This document shows, piece after piece, positions 29,732 to 38,104 of a stretch of DNA of 64,000 nucleotides. The translations under genes and the position numbers were made by a program. The notes beneath the pieces are model-generated. The model was given only the letters and a program-made list of their open reading frames with translations, searched no databases and was not told where the DNA came from. Within the stretch, counting starts at the first letter, position 1, and each line of letters starts with the position of its first letter. The DNA comes from Bacillota bacterium LX-D (GTDB lineage Bacteria > Bacillota > DUOV01 > Zhaonellaceae), in assembly GCA_031628995.1 (NCBI GenBank), contig JAVLUO010000004.1:82031-146030 (forward strand), read 5' to 3'.

Positions 29732-30991
29732 TTAAACTATGTACTCAAGATACTTGTCCCTAAAATGTTGTAAGGATGTAAGGACTGGTGTTGGAGCAGC
29801 CTGACCTAAACCGCAGAGGGCACTAATTTGCATCATTTCACCTAAATCTTTTAAGTTAGATAAATCTTGAATGCTGCCATGTCCTGAGCCGATTCGCTGC
29901 ATTATTTCGTTAAGCCGTGCAGTACCCTCCCGGCAGGGAGTGCACTTGCCACAGGATTCATGCTCAAAAAAGTGGGTTGTTGTACACATGTATTTTATAA
30001 AATCCTGTTGATCGTCTATTACTAAGACTACGCCGGAACCAAGACCTTGTCCGACGGCTGCCAAAGATTCAAAATCCATTGGTGTATCTAATAATGATGG
30101 TGGCATAATACCACTAGCAGCTCCTCCTAAATGAATCATTTGGATATCACGACCAGCTAAAGTACCGCCCCCGTATTTCTCGATTAATTCTCTCACAGTA
30201 ACACCCATGGGTAATTCTAATGCTCCAGTATTTCTTAAGTTGCCGCAGAGAATGAATATTTTAGTCCCCGGTGATTTTTCTGGTCCAATTGCTTTAAACC
30301 AGTCGCTGCCTTTCTCAATTATTACAGGAATATTAGCCAGTGTTTCAACGTTATTTACTACAGTTGGTTTACCAAATAAGCCTATTCCACCTGGAAAAGG
30401 AGGCTTATAACGTGGCATGCCGCGGTGCCCTTCAATAGATTCTATTAATGCAGTTTCTTCACCACAGACGTAAGCACCTGCTCCTGCTCGAACTTCTAAA
30501 TTGAAGGAAAAACCAGTGCCATAAAGATCTTCCCCTAAATAACCATGTAGTTTAGCTTGGTTTATGGCGTTGTTTAATGTCTCAATTGAAGAGGTATACT
30601 CTCCTCGACAATAAATATATCCTTTGGTTGCGCCAATGGCGTAACCGGCTATAATCATTCCTTCAATTAGACTATGAGGATCTCCAGTCATAATTAAGCG
30701 ATCTTTAGCAGTGCCAGGCTCCCCTTCGTCAGCATTACAAACAATATATTTTTGATCGGCATCTTTTTTAGTAAAACTCCATTTTAACCCGGTGGGAAAT
30801 CCAGCGCCGCCTCGCCCCCGAAGATTAGATTTTTTAACTTCTTCAATTACAGTTTCTGGTGTCATTTCAGTAAGAGCTTTTTTTATGGATTCATATCCGC
30901 CCCGGGCCACATAATCTTCAATTTTGTTTGGATCTATTTTTCCATAGTTTCTTAGAACGATTTTTAAACCGTCCGTTTCGATATAGTTCAA
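29732..30991 (-). CDS. NuoF-like NADH-binding flavoprotein subunit of formate dehydrogenase
   Basis: 419 residues. It has the FMN/NADH fold of NuoF: the GRGGAGFPTGLKW glycine-rich loop near residues 58-72, NADEGEPGTAKDR, GAGAYVCGEETALIESIEG, and the C-terminal [4Fe-4S] ligand region SCGKCTPCREG with a later Cys in ALCGLGQ. It is a short version, lacking the N-terminal thioredoxin-like and C-terminal ferredoxin domains of bifurcating hydrogenase subunits. It lies between nuoE-like and fdhA genes with 24-28 base gaps, giving a three-subunit NAD-dependent formate dehydrogenase. Confidence 0.93.
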   Translation of the reverse strand: MNYIETDGLKIVLRNYGKIDPNKIEDYVARGGYESIKKALTEMTPETVIEEVKKSNLRGRGGAGFPTGLKWSFTKKDADQKYIVCNADEGEPGTAKDRLIMTGDPHSLIEGMIIAGYAIGATKGYIYCRGEYTSSIETLNNAINQAKLHGYLGEDLYGTGFSFNLEVRAGAGAYVCGEETALIESIEGHRGMPRYKPPFPGGIGLFGKPTVVNNVETLANIPVIIEKGSDWFKAIGPEKSPGTKIFILCGNLRNTGALELPMGVTVRELIEKYGGGTLAGRDIQMIHLGGAASGIMPPSLLDTPMDFESLAAVGQGLGSGVVLVIDDQQDFIKYMCTTTHFFEHESCGKCTPCREGTARLNEIMQRIGSGHGSIQDLSNLKDLGEMMQISALCGLGQAAPTPVLTSLQHFRDKYLEYIV

Positions 30992-31015
30992 TGAATAATC
31001 CTCCTTTTAGTACAA

Positions 31016-31480
31016 TTAAAAGTTAGCTAGTATTTTTCTAACTTTTAAAGGAGTTAAATTAACGTAAGTCTGGTCGTTGATCATTATAGCTGGTGTTTCT
31101 GCACAAACACCTAAACAAGCGCATTTTTCTAAATAAAATTTCTTGTCAGGAGTGGCTTGGTTTATGTCGATACCTAGTTCGTTTTTAATGGTTTCCAGTA
31201 TTTCTTGGTAACCACTGACGTGGCATGGTCCACTTTCGCAGACCCGGATAATGTTTTGAGCCTTTTCTGTAGTAGAAAACAAAGAATAAAAGGTGGCTGT
31301 ACCGTAGACTGAACTTAATGGTATTTTTAATTCAACTGCAACAGTTTCTAGGACTTTTTTTGGTAGATACCCTAGTTCTTTTTGTATTGCATGTAAAAGA
31401 GGTATCAAAGCTCCTTCTTGTTTTTTAAATTCCCTGATAATAGCTAAAATTTTTTTAGAAGGCTGATCGCACTTACACAT
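31016..31480 (-). CDS. NuoE-like [2Fe-2S] subunit of formate dehydrogenase
   Basis: 154 residues, a thioredoxin-like ferredoxin. The four ligands are in CESGPC (first pair) and CACLGVC (second pair) followed by ETPAIMIND. The N-terminal helical bundle has the LIPLLHAIQKELGYLP pattern of NuoE. It is the first gene of the minus-strand fdh operon, so its promoter should lie in 31481-31700. Confidence 0.93.
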   Translation of the reverse strand: MCKCDQPSKKILAIIREFKKQEGALIPLLHAIQKELGYLPKKVLETVAVELKIPLSSVYGTATFYSLFSTTEKAQNIIRVCESGPCHVSGYQEILETIKNELGIDINQATPDKKFYLEKCACLGVCAETPAIMINDQTYVNLTPLKVRKILANF

Positions 31481-31778
31481 TTCCTCACCCCGAATTGAAT
31501 TAAGATCAAACTTTTAGATTTACATTGATTATTCCGACTTTTCTGACATTTATAATTCTATATAAATTTCCTCTATTTTTTTAGACTTAATTTAAACTTA
31601 ATTTAATATTATAGAAAAACTAAGTGTTTAACAACTTCAAACGGTTTTTATAGAGCAAAATCGCAATAATTAATAATATTTTACCTGCAGCAGTTCATGA
31701 AAAATTATATAACATAAACATTTGGAATTTGGAGATAATATGCTTATCTCAAATACATTTAAATAAGGAGTGTAAATT

Positions 31779-31946
31779 TTGACTGTAGAAGATTTAATTA
31801 ATAAGTTGCAAGGTTTTGATCAAAATCTTGAAGTTGGTATTTCTAAGTTAGGTTATACTCCTGTAACTGCTGTAAAAATGAGCGTTGAAAACTTATACGA
31901 GAATGGGGAATATGTAGGTGATCAAGAGGTAATTAGAATCTATTAA
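31779..31946 (+). CDS. Small hypothetical protein, 55 residues
   Basis: Starts at TTG 31779 with a good AAGGAG site. The frame is MTVEDLINKLQGF, then EVGISKLGYTPVTAVKMS, ending EVIRIY. The layout (short helix then strands) is like small phage or Clostridia proteins with DLIxxLxxFD starts. The function is unknown. The 31481-31778 stretch before it holds no other gene, only the promoter region for the divergent fdh operon. Confidence 0.5.
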   Translation: MTVEDLINKLQGFDQNLEVGISKLGYTPVTAVKMSVENLYENGEYVGDQEVIRIY

Positions 31947-32063
31947 ATTTCTTACGGAGTCGGGGGAAATCTCGGCTTTTATTTATTTGTTAACAAATTT
32001 AATTGTGTATGCTTTTTTTTAAAGGAATTTATCAGAAAATAAAGAATAAACTTATTATATTAT

Positions 32064-32139
32064 CTCCGAGCCTATTTTCCTAAAGGACCCTATGGAGTCT
32101 AGGCCGCTAGGGTAAGATGGGAAACTGTCTTGCCTTCCA
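32064..32139 (+). promoter_or_regulatory. Moco/Tuco-type riboswitch upstream of tupA
   Basis: The RNA has the recognisable Moco-motif elements in order: CTCCGAGCC, CTAAAGGACC, CTATGGAG, AGGCCGCTAGGGTAAG, then GGGAAACTGTCTTGCCTTCC. A compact form with a tungstate transporter downstream suggests the tungsten-cofactor (Tuco) variant. A second copy lies at 34111. Ligand identity is inferred from genes, not readable from the sequence. Confidence 0.85.
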
Positions 32140-32144
32140 TTTTG

Positions 32145-32173
32145 AAAAGGAGAATGTAGTTCAATTCTCTTTT
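32145..32173 (+). terminator. Expression-platform hairpin of the first Moco/Tuco riboswitch
   Basis: AAAAGGAGAAT / ATTCTCTTTT with one bulged base, followed by AT-rich sequence. Its left arm carries AGGAG and follows the aptamer directly, so it may control transcription or translation of tupA. Confidence 0.6.
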
Positions 32174-32201
32174 CATTTAATTTTTATGAAAGGAGCTTTT
32201 T

Positions 32202-33056
32202 ATGAGAAAAATTATCTTTATTTTAATTACCTTAGGTATGTTGTTGTTTGTAGGCTGTGGTCAGCAAACAGGGCAGGCTAATAAGGAAAATAATCAGGGA
32301 ATGCCGGAAAAAAATATGATCTTAGCTACTACTACTAGCACCGAGGATTCGGGACTCCTTGACTATATCTTGCCAGACTTTGAAAAGAAAACAGGCATTA
32401 AAGTAAAAGTAGTTGCTAAAGGGACAGGAGAAGCTTTAGAAATGGGTAAAAGGGGAGACGCTGATTGTCTTCTAGTTCATGCAAAAGAAAAAGAACTACA
32501 ATTTATCAAAGATGGTTATGGTCTCAATAGACACGATGTTATGTACAATGATTTTATAATAGTAGGTCCCGCCGAAGACCCGGCAGCTATTGGACAAAAG
32601 GCACCAAACGATGCAGTAGCAGCCTTCAGCTTAATTGCCAATAGTAAAGAAGCTTTTATTTCTAGAGGAGACGAATCGGGAACTCATACCAAAGAAAAGA
32701 GCATTTGGGAAAAAGCACAAATTAACCCTAGCGGTGCTTGGTATATATCTGCTGGGAAAGGTATGGGAGCAGTGCTCCAAATGGCTGATGAGAAGAGAGC
32801 CTATACTTTGACCGACAGGGGAACTTATCTTTCCATGAAAGATAAACTAGATTTAGCTATTTTAACTGAAAAAAATAAAGACTTATATAATCAATATGGG
32901 GTTATTATGCCGACTCCTAAAGACAAAAAAATCAAGGAAGCAGAGGCACAGGCATTTATCGATTGGATTTTATCTCCCGAAGTACAAGAGCTTATAGGTA
33001 AATACGGAGTCGACAAATTTGGGCAGCCCTTATTTATTCCTAATGCTAGCAAATAA
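32202..33056 (+). CDS. tupA: Tungstate-binding lipoprotein TupA
   Basis: 284 residues, the extracytoplasmic binding protein of a TupABC tungstate importer. A lipobox (LLFVGC, Cys19) anchors it to the membrane. The signature TTTSTEDSGLLDY after the linker is typical of TupA oxyanion-binding proteins, and KGTGEALEMGKRGDADCLLVH plus SRGDESGTHTKE line the ligand pocket. It has its own riboswitch and ribosome-binding site (AAAGGAG). The permease and ATPase genes lie 1.9 kb downstream, separated by gene debris and an intron remnant. Confidence 0.92.
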   Translation: MRKIIFILITLGMLLFVGCGQQTGQANKENNQGMPEKNMILATTTSTEDSGLLDYILPDFEKKTGIKVKVVAKGTGEALEMGKRGDADCLLVHAKEKELQFIKDGYGLNRHDVMYNDFIIVGPAEDPAAIGQKAPNDAVAAFSLIANSKEAFISRGDESGTHTKEKSIWEKAQINPSGAWYISAGKGMGAVLQMADEKRAYTLTDRGTYLSMKDKLDLAILTEKNKDLYNQYGVIMPTPKDKKIKEAEAQAFIDWILSPEVQELIGKYGVDKFGQPLFIPNASK

Positions 33057-33169
33057 CAATATGGATCCATTAATCGTAAATACAGAATTTTATAATTAAT
33101 TACGAAAAATTTCCGGAGATAATTAAAAAGGAATTTCTTAAACAATTAGAAATATCGTATAAGATTTAA

Positions 33170-33212
33170 CTCCGAGCCTGAAAGCCCTTGGGGTTTAAAA
33201 GGATGATAGGAT
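33170..33212 (+). promoter_or_regulatory. Possible truncated Moco/Tuco riboswitch
   Basis: CTCCGAGCC followed by a CCTTGGGG-rich segment and AGGATGATAGG resembles the 5' half of the copies at 32064 and 34111. The TATGGAG and GCCTTCC parts are missing. It precedes a strong terminator and the decayed Fe-S genes, consistent with a broken leader. Confidence 0.35.
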
Positions 33213-33243
33213 GTATAAAGTAATTTTTATGCTTGCCAATTGC

Positions 33244-33297
33244 AAAGGAGTTCATTATAGGGGAAGTTTACCTATAATGAACTCCTTTGTTTTTTTG
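33244..33297 (+). terminator. Strong intrinsic terminator
   Basis: An 18-bp perfect stem (AAAGGAGTTCATTATAGG paired with CCTATAATGAACTCCTTT) is followed by GTTTTTTT. It ends the tupA region or the decayed leader and comes before the Fe-S pseudogenes. Confidence 0.9.
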
Positions 33298-33360
33298 TTT
33301 TTTAAACTAAATTAATAACAAGGGAGGGGAAACCGGTACCTATGGGGTGACCAGGAGAAA

Positions 33361-33480
33361 ATGAGTAAAATACTAATGATTTCTCCAGAAAAATGTATCA
33401 GCTGCAAAACTTGTGAAATTCCAATTATGTGCATGCACTGCGAAGAACCTGTGCTCCCAATCCAGTTCTTACTACCTTAA
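33361..33480 (+). pseudogene. N-terminal fragment of a [4Fe-4S] electron-transfer subunit
   Basis: Starts [19 protein letters not shown], the beginning of HycB/AorB-type iron-sulfur subunits, and has a ribosome-binding sequence upstream. After ~25 codons it runs out of homology and stops at 33480, merging with the tail of another gene. Such subunits often serve tungsten aldehyde oxidoreductases. Confidence 0.5.
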
Positions 33481-34096
33481 AACACTTTAGAGCAGAATAT
33501 AAGCAGCATATTAAATCTAAAAGGTGTCCAGCAGGGGTTTGCAAAGTTCAGACCAATATAGTGGAAATTAGAAAAATCAGAAAAACTTTAGTGTTACTCC
33601 TAATTGCCGGTTCTCCTCATAATAAATACTTGCAACAACTAGCAAAAGAATATAACATAGTAGCAGAAGATCTAGCCAGGTTTGGGTCTGTACAAGGTAA
33701 CGATTGTGTTTTATGCGGCCTTTGTGTTAAGGATTGTGAAGAGCTGGGAACAAGTGCTATAGCTACTGTAAATCGGGGTATAACTAAGAGAGTTTCCACT
33801 CCGTACGATGAACCAGCTGCCGATTGTATCGGCTGTGGTGCCTGTGCTTTTGTCGTCCTGTTGATGCTATTAAAATACAAGATCTTAATGAGCAAAGAAC
33901 TATTTGGAATAAAACCTTTAAGTTGGTTTCTTGTACAAAGTGCGGTGAGTACTTTACAACTGAAGAGCAATTGGAATATACCACTAAAAAACTTGCACTC
34001 ACTCAAAAAAGTGAAATCACTTTATGTGAGCGCTGTAAGAGAAAAGAATTAGCTGACAAGTTTAAAGAATTTTTTGGTGAAACAAAGGTTATCTAA
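33429..34096 (+). pseudogene. Frameshifted NuoF C-terminus / Fe-S protein
   Basis: The first part carries [16 protein letters not shown] and KRCPAGVC, the C-terminal end of a NuoF/HydB-type subunit. It is followed by a double [4Fe-4S] region ([11 protein letters not shown], then CIGCGACA). At about 33853 a single missing base shifts the frame; the other frame continues [17 protein letters not shown] and a CTKCGEYF...CERCKRKE zinc-type tail to 34096. Most of the NuoF domain is absent. It was probably once a subunit for a tungsten or hydrogen enzyme and is now dead. Confidence 0.7.
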
Positions 34097-34110
34097 ACTC
34101 ATATTTTATT

Positions 34111-34185
34111 CTCCGAGCAAATGCTCCTAAGGGGGACTATGGAGCATTTGCCGTTAGGGTAGGAAGGGAAACCAACCTGCCTTCC
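34111..34185 (+). promoter_or_regulatory. Moco/Tuco-type riboswitch, second complete copy
   Basis: The same ordered elements as at 32064: CTCCGAGC, CTAAGGGGGACTATGGAG, GCCGTTAGGGTAGGAAGGGAAACC, CTGCCTTCC. It is the original leader of tupB-tupC and the molybdopterin genes, but an intron remnant now separates it from tupB. Confidence 0.85.
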
Positions 34186-34192
34186 ATTTTTG

Positions 34193-34230
34193 AAAAGGAG
34201 AATGTATTACTAAGTATTTATTCTCCTTTC
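34193..34230 (+). terminator. Expression-platform terminator of the second riboswitch
   Basis: AAAAGGAGAAT / ATTCTCCTTT stem around a TGTATTACTAAGTATTT loop. The intron remnant begins about 25 bases later. Confidence 0.7.
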
Positions 34231-34254
34231 ATGTATATGGAAGGGGCTTTTTAA

Positions 34255-34920
34255 TTTGCCCGGCATGTTTGCTGAGCCGATGGGCTGAAAGAAGCCCTAT
34301 CGCCTAACCGGCAGGAAGATAACTCGTAAGCAAGGGCGTTACTGGTAACTGTGGGGTCTGAAGGAAGCCGAAGGGGGAACTTGGAACATAGCGCAAGCAA
34401 ACCAAGATTGGTTAGTCAGGCGGGTAACCTGATTAGTTAGGACGGATGCGTTCAAGTTCAGGTAAGCAAACTTAATCGGGGAAGCCCGGCACTATCCTAG
34501 AGAATAGGTAGGCTCAAGAAAAACCGGATGGAGGGATGAGACCCCTCGGTATTCCTACCGTAAGAGACCGGATAGTCCAATGTGAGAGTTGCAAATTGCA
34601 AAACACTTTTCCGGGAACTCATAGGATGGATAAGACGAAGGCTCAGAATGAAGCAGAGGCGAGAGTATAAAGGTCAGTTTGAGAAAATATCTATGACAAC
34701 CCGGCGTAATTCCGCAAGCCCATTGAAAAGTATGGCCTTACCAAACAGTTGGTTTAAGGAAATAGGGTTAATTGATTTGGAAACATACAATGTCGGCGTT
34801 TTGTCTCCCTTCTGCGAGAAGTGACTGAGGTTTATCAGGAGCCGTATACGAGGCTCGTACGTACGGTTCTGTGAGAAGGATAAAGCCCAAGCAAATTACT
34901 TCGGCTTTACCTTACTCGAT
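34255..34920 (+). mobile_element. Group II intron remnant, family A copy 2 (most complete)
   Basis: About 666 bases. The 5' region is nearly identical to copies at 6507 and 61141. Next comes a stretch with the remnant of the intron protein, then a full domain V (GAGCCGTATACGAGGCTCGTACGTACGGTTC), a domain VI-like hairpin (AAGCC.AAG / CTTCGGCTT) and the 3' end TACTCGAT. The protein gene is almost entirely deleted, so splicing or mobility would need a helper from elsewhere. It sits between the tupB riboswitch and tupB. Confidence 0.85.
34582..34824 (+). pseudogene. C-terminal remnant of the intron-encoded maturase
   Basis: An 80-codon frame carrying RELIGWIRRRLRMKQ and then TRRNSASPLKSMALPNSWFKEIGL, the maturase/X-domain end of group II intron reverse transcriptases. 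All reverse transcriptase motifs are missing. Confidence 0.75.
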
Positions 34921-34948
34921 TTTTCAATCTGGCCAAAAGGTGATTTTA

Positions 34949-35608
34949 TTGGATATTGCTATTAATATTAATTTTGCAGAAATGAGTCAGATCATTTTCC
35001 TATCTTTATATGTTTCTGTTGTTTCAACTTTAATTGCTTCTATTTTGGGCATACTTTTGGGTATACCTTTTGCTATGAAGAACACTCCAGTGAAGCAGTT
35101 AGTTATTAAAATAACAAATTCGCTAATGAGTACACCTCCAGTACTCATTGGACTGGTGGTGTATTTGGTACTCTCACGCCGGGGTCCTTTGGGAGCATTG
35201 GAACTGTTGTTTACCCCTGAAGCTATGATTATTGCACAGACTCTTTTAATTTTTCCACTTATATTTGGGCTGGTTATATCGTCAGTTGACAAAAATATCC
35301 TAAAAATTAGGAAAACTTGTTTGGCTTTAAACGCGAATGAGTCGGATATTCTAAAAATAGTGCTTAGAGAAAATAAGCTTCAACTAATAACGGCAGTGAC
35401 AGTTGGTTTTGGAAGGGCGATTTCCGAAGTAGGTGCAGCTATGCTAGTAGGAGGTAATATTAAAGGGTTTACTAGAATAATGACTACTTATATAGCTTTA
35501 GAGACCGGAAAAGGGGAGTTTCAAAACGCCATATTTATAGGTATCGTTTTACTTATAATCTCTTTTGCCGTTAATTCTTTTTTACATTTACTAAAGAGGT
35601 GTGAATGA
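34949..35608 (+). CDS. tupB: Tungstate ABC transporter permease TupB
   Basis: 219 residues with about five membrane helices. The conserved ABC coupling (EAA) loop is in the segment LALNANESDILKIVLRENK, followed by GFGRAISEVGAAMLVGGNI, which is typical of TupB/molybdate-type permeases. The start is taken as TTG 34949 behind AAAGGTGA; the frame continues upstream into the intron remnant, so the annotated longer form is artificial. Its stop abuts the tupC start. Confidence 0.92.
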   Translation: MDIAININFAEMSQIIFLSLYVSVVSTLIASILGILLGIPFAMKNTPVKQLVIKITNSLMSTPPVLIGLVVYLVLSRRGPLGALELLFTPEAMIIAQTLLIFPLIFGLVISSVDKNILKIRKTCLALNANESDILKIVLRENKLQLITAVTVGFGRAISEVGAAMLVGGNIKGFTRIMTTYIALETGKGEFQNAIFIGIVLLIISFAVNSFLHLLKRCE

Positions 35609-36319
35609 TTGGACGTAATGATCAAAGGACTACAGAAAGAATATGGTACGGAAATAGCCATTAATGTCCATGAACTTTATCTTCAAAGCGGAAAATTATA
35701 TTGTCTTCTTGGCCCTAATGGCAGTGGAAAGACAACACTGGTGGAATGTTTGGCAGGTGTAACTTCACCTACACGTGGCGAAATAATTTATGCTGGTCAT
35801 AAAAAATTAGGAGAAATTAAAGAAAATATTTCTTTAATGGAACAATACCCATATCTTTTTTTGGGGAGTGTGCTCTATAATATTCAAATTGGTCTTAAAA
35901 TACGAAAGGTTCCTTACAGGCAAAGGGAAGAGTTAACAAAAAAATATATTGCTCTTTTTGATTTACAATTTCCCTTAAATAAAAAAGCCCATTTGCTATC
36001 AGGGGGACAAATTCAAAAAATTTGTCTTTTAAGGACTGCTGTGTTAGAAACGGATTTGACATTGTTAGATGAACCCACATCAGGGATGGATATTGAAAGT
36101 ACTTTTCAAGCCGAAAATATTATTAGGAAAATGGTTGACAATGATAAGACCGTTGTAATGGTGACCCATGATTACTATCAAGCTGAAAGGGTGGCGGATA
36201 TAATAATTTTTATGGATAAAGGTAAGGTTATTGAAATGGGCCAACCAAAGGATATTTTGCAAAATCCGCAAAATGACCTGATTCGCAAAATATTAAATAA
36301 GCGTGTACGCAACACTTAA
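35609..36319 (+). CDS. tupC: Tungstate ABC transporter ATPase TupC
   Basis: 236 residues. Walker A GPNGSGKTT (35-43), signature LSGGQ (130-134), Walker B LLDEP (152-156) and a switch His in MVTHDYYQAER. It starts at TTG 35609 directly after the tupB stop, so translation is coupled. It powers tungstate uptake with TupA and TupB. Confidence 0.92.
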   Translation: MDVMIKGLQKEYGTEIAINVHELYLQSGKLYCLLGPNGSGKTTLVECLAGVTSPTRGEIIYAGHKKLGEIKENISLMEQYPYLFLGSVLYNIQIGLKIRKVPYRQREELTKKYIALFDLQFPLNKKAHLLSGGQIQKICLLRTAVLETDLTLLDEPTSGMDIESTFQAENIIRKMVDNDKTVVMVTHDYYQAERVADIIIFMDKGKVIEMGQPKDILQNPQNDLIRKILNKRVRNT

Positions 36320-36365
36320 TTTGTTGAAATAAAGCAGTTAAACTACCTACTAGGGGGGTGAAGCA

Positions 36366-36866
36366 ATGTATAGTATCGGCATTTTAACAGTAAGCGATAA
36401 AGGTTCGAGAGGCGAAAGGGAAGATAAAACTGGGCCAGCTGTTCAAGAGGTATTAGAAAAAGAAGGTTATGTTGTAAAGCAGTATTGTGTTGTCCCTGAC
36501 GAAATTCAAATTATTAAAGAAAAGTTAATATACATGTCTGATGAACTTAAATTAAATGTAATACTGACTAATGGGGGAACGGGCTTTTCTATTCGAGATG
36601 TAACTCCAGAAGCTACAAAAGAAGTCATTCAAAGAGAAGTGCCTGGCTTTGGGGAGGCAATGAGAATGAAATCTTTAGAGATTACTCCACATGCTATGCT
36701 TTCCAGAGCAATTGCAGGTATTAGAAATAAATCCTTGATTATTAATTTACCGGGAAGCCCTAAGGGAGCTGTAGAAAACCTGCAAACAATTTTGCCGGCC
36801 CTTGAACATGGAATAGAAATATTAATTGGAAAAGCTAATGAATGTGCCAAAAGAGGAAGTGCTTAA
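36366..36866 (+). CDS. mogA: Molybdopterin adenylyltransferase (MogA/MoaB family)
   Basis: 166 residues. It adenylylates molybdopterin before metal insertion by MoeA. Family motifs: ILTVSDKGSRGEREDKTGP at the start, LTNGGTGFSIRDVTPEAT in the middle and NLPGSPKGAVENLQTILPAL near the end. Its stop is followed immediately by the moeA ATG, so the two act in sequence and are translated together. Confidence 0.92.
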   Translation: MYSIGILTVSDKGSRGEREDKTGPAVQEVLEKEGYVVKQYCVVPDEIQIIKEKLIYMSDELKLNVILTNGGTGFSIRDVTPEATKEVIQREVPGFGEAMRMKSLEITPHAMLSRAIAGIRNKSLIINLPGSPKGAVENLQTILPALEHGIEILIGKANECAKRGSA

Positions 36867-38090
36867 ATGGAACTTTTTACTGTCCAGACAGTTGATGAAG
36901 CTAAAAAGATTATTGATCAAAGCTTTACATTTTCAGCTCAACGAGAAGAAGTAGATATTAAATATGCTTTGTCTAGAATATTATTTTCTTCTATTATTGC
37001 TAAGGAAAATGTACCTTCTTTTCGGCGTTCAACAGTAGATGGCTATGGACTTTATTCAAAAGATACTTTTGGTGCCAGTGAAGCCATACCTGCAATACTA
37101 AAGCTTGTGGGGGAGGTTAAAATGGGGGAAGCTTCTACCTACCGTCTGAATAGAGGCGAGTGTGTCTATGTACCTACCGGAGGCATGTTGCCTGAAGGCA
37201 GTGATTGTGCGGCAATGATTGAGCATACAGAAAAGCTAGATCAAAACACTATCCTCATTGCTAATCCCACCCCCCCACAAAAGAATATGGTAGCAATAGG
37301 AGAGGATATTAAGATTAATGATTTAGTTTTAAAAAAAGGGAGAAAGTTAAAACCTTACGACATTGGAATGTTGTCAAGTCTAGGTATCAAAAACGTAGAA
37401 GTTTGTCAAAAGATAAAAATTGGAATTATTTCTACAGGAGACGAAGTTATTGATATTGATGAAGAAATAACGCAGGGAAAAGTTAGAGATGTTAATACCT
37501 ATCTTTTACATTCTTTAATTATCGAAGCAGGTTGTGAACCTGTTCTTTACGGAGTAATTAAGGATGATTATGATTTATTGTTCCAAACTGTTACAAAAGG
37601 AATAAAGGAATGTGATCTTCTCCTAATTTCAGGTGGAAGTTCTGTAGGTAAGAAAGATCAGACTGTAAAGGTTATCAAAGGACAAAAGAATAGTCAAATA
37701 CTTACCCATGGACTAGCAGTTAAACCGGGTAAACCTACAATAGTAGCTAAGTGCCAAGATAAAGTTATCTTTGGACTGCCGGGACATCCTTTAGCTTGTG
37801 CAGTGATTTTTAAAATTTTGGTAATGCATTGCATTAAACGATTTTACGATTTAACGGAAGAACAATACCCTCTAAACTGTTTATGCAGTATTGATTATCA
37901 TAAGGCCAAAGGAAGAGAAGAATATTTACCTGTTACTTTAGAAGTTCGGCAGAATAAGCTATACGCTCGGCCTTTGCTAGTAAAATCTGGGTTAATTTCG
38001 GGCTTTGCTAAAGCCTACGGATACATAATAATAGGCAGAAATCTGGAAGGTATCAAAGCAGAACAGCAGGTTTTAGTATATCAATTTTAA
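36867..38090 (+). CDS. moeA: Molybdopterin molybdenumtransferase MoeA (paralogue 1)
   Basis: 407 residues. It inserts Mo or W into adenylylated molybdopterin. The domains follow MoeA order: an N-terminal region with FRRSTVDGYGLYSKDT, the YVPTGGMLPEGSDC segment, the central SGGSSVGKKDQTV motif, KPGKPTIVAK and GLPGHPLACA, and a C-terminal beta barrel. A second MoeA with an extra domain follows at once. Division of labour between Mo and W is possible but not proven. Confidence 0.92.
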   Translation: MELFTVQTVDEAKKIIDQSFTFSAQREEVDIKYALSRILFSSIIAKENVPSFRRSTVDGYGLYSKDTFGASEAIPAILKLVGEVKMGEASTYRLNRGECVYVPTGGMLPEGSDCAAMIEHTEKLDQNTILIANPTPPQKNMVAIGEDIKINDLVLKKGRKLKPYDIGMLSSLGIKNVEVCQKIKIGIISTGDEVIDIDEEITQGKVRDVNTYLLHSLIIEAGCEPVLYGVIKDDYDLLFQTVTKGIKECDLLLISGGSSVGKKDQTVKVIKGQKNSQILTHGLAVKPGKPTIVAKCQDKVIFGLPGHPLACAVIFKILVMHCIKRFYDLTEEQYPLNCLCSIDYHKAKGREEYLPVTLEVRQNKLYARPLLVKSGLISGFAKAYGYIIIGRNLEGIKAEQQVLVYQF

Positions 38091-38104
38091 AAAGGGTGAA
38101 ATTT

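Noticed and set aside
33617..34006. 129-codon minus-strand frame in the Fe-S pseudogene
   Set aside because: It is the complement of cysteine-rich ferredoxin sequence; the plus strand explains it better.
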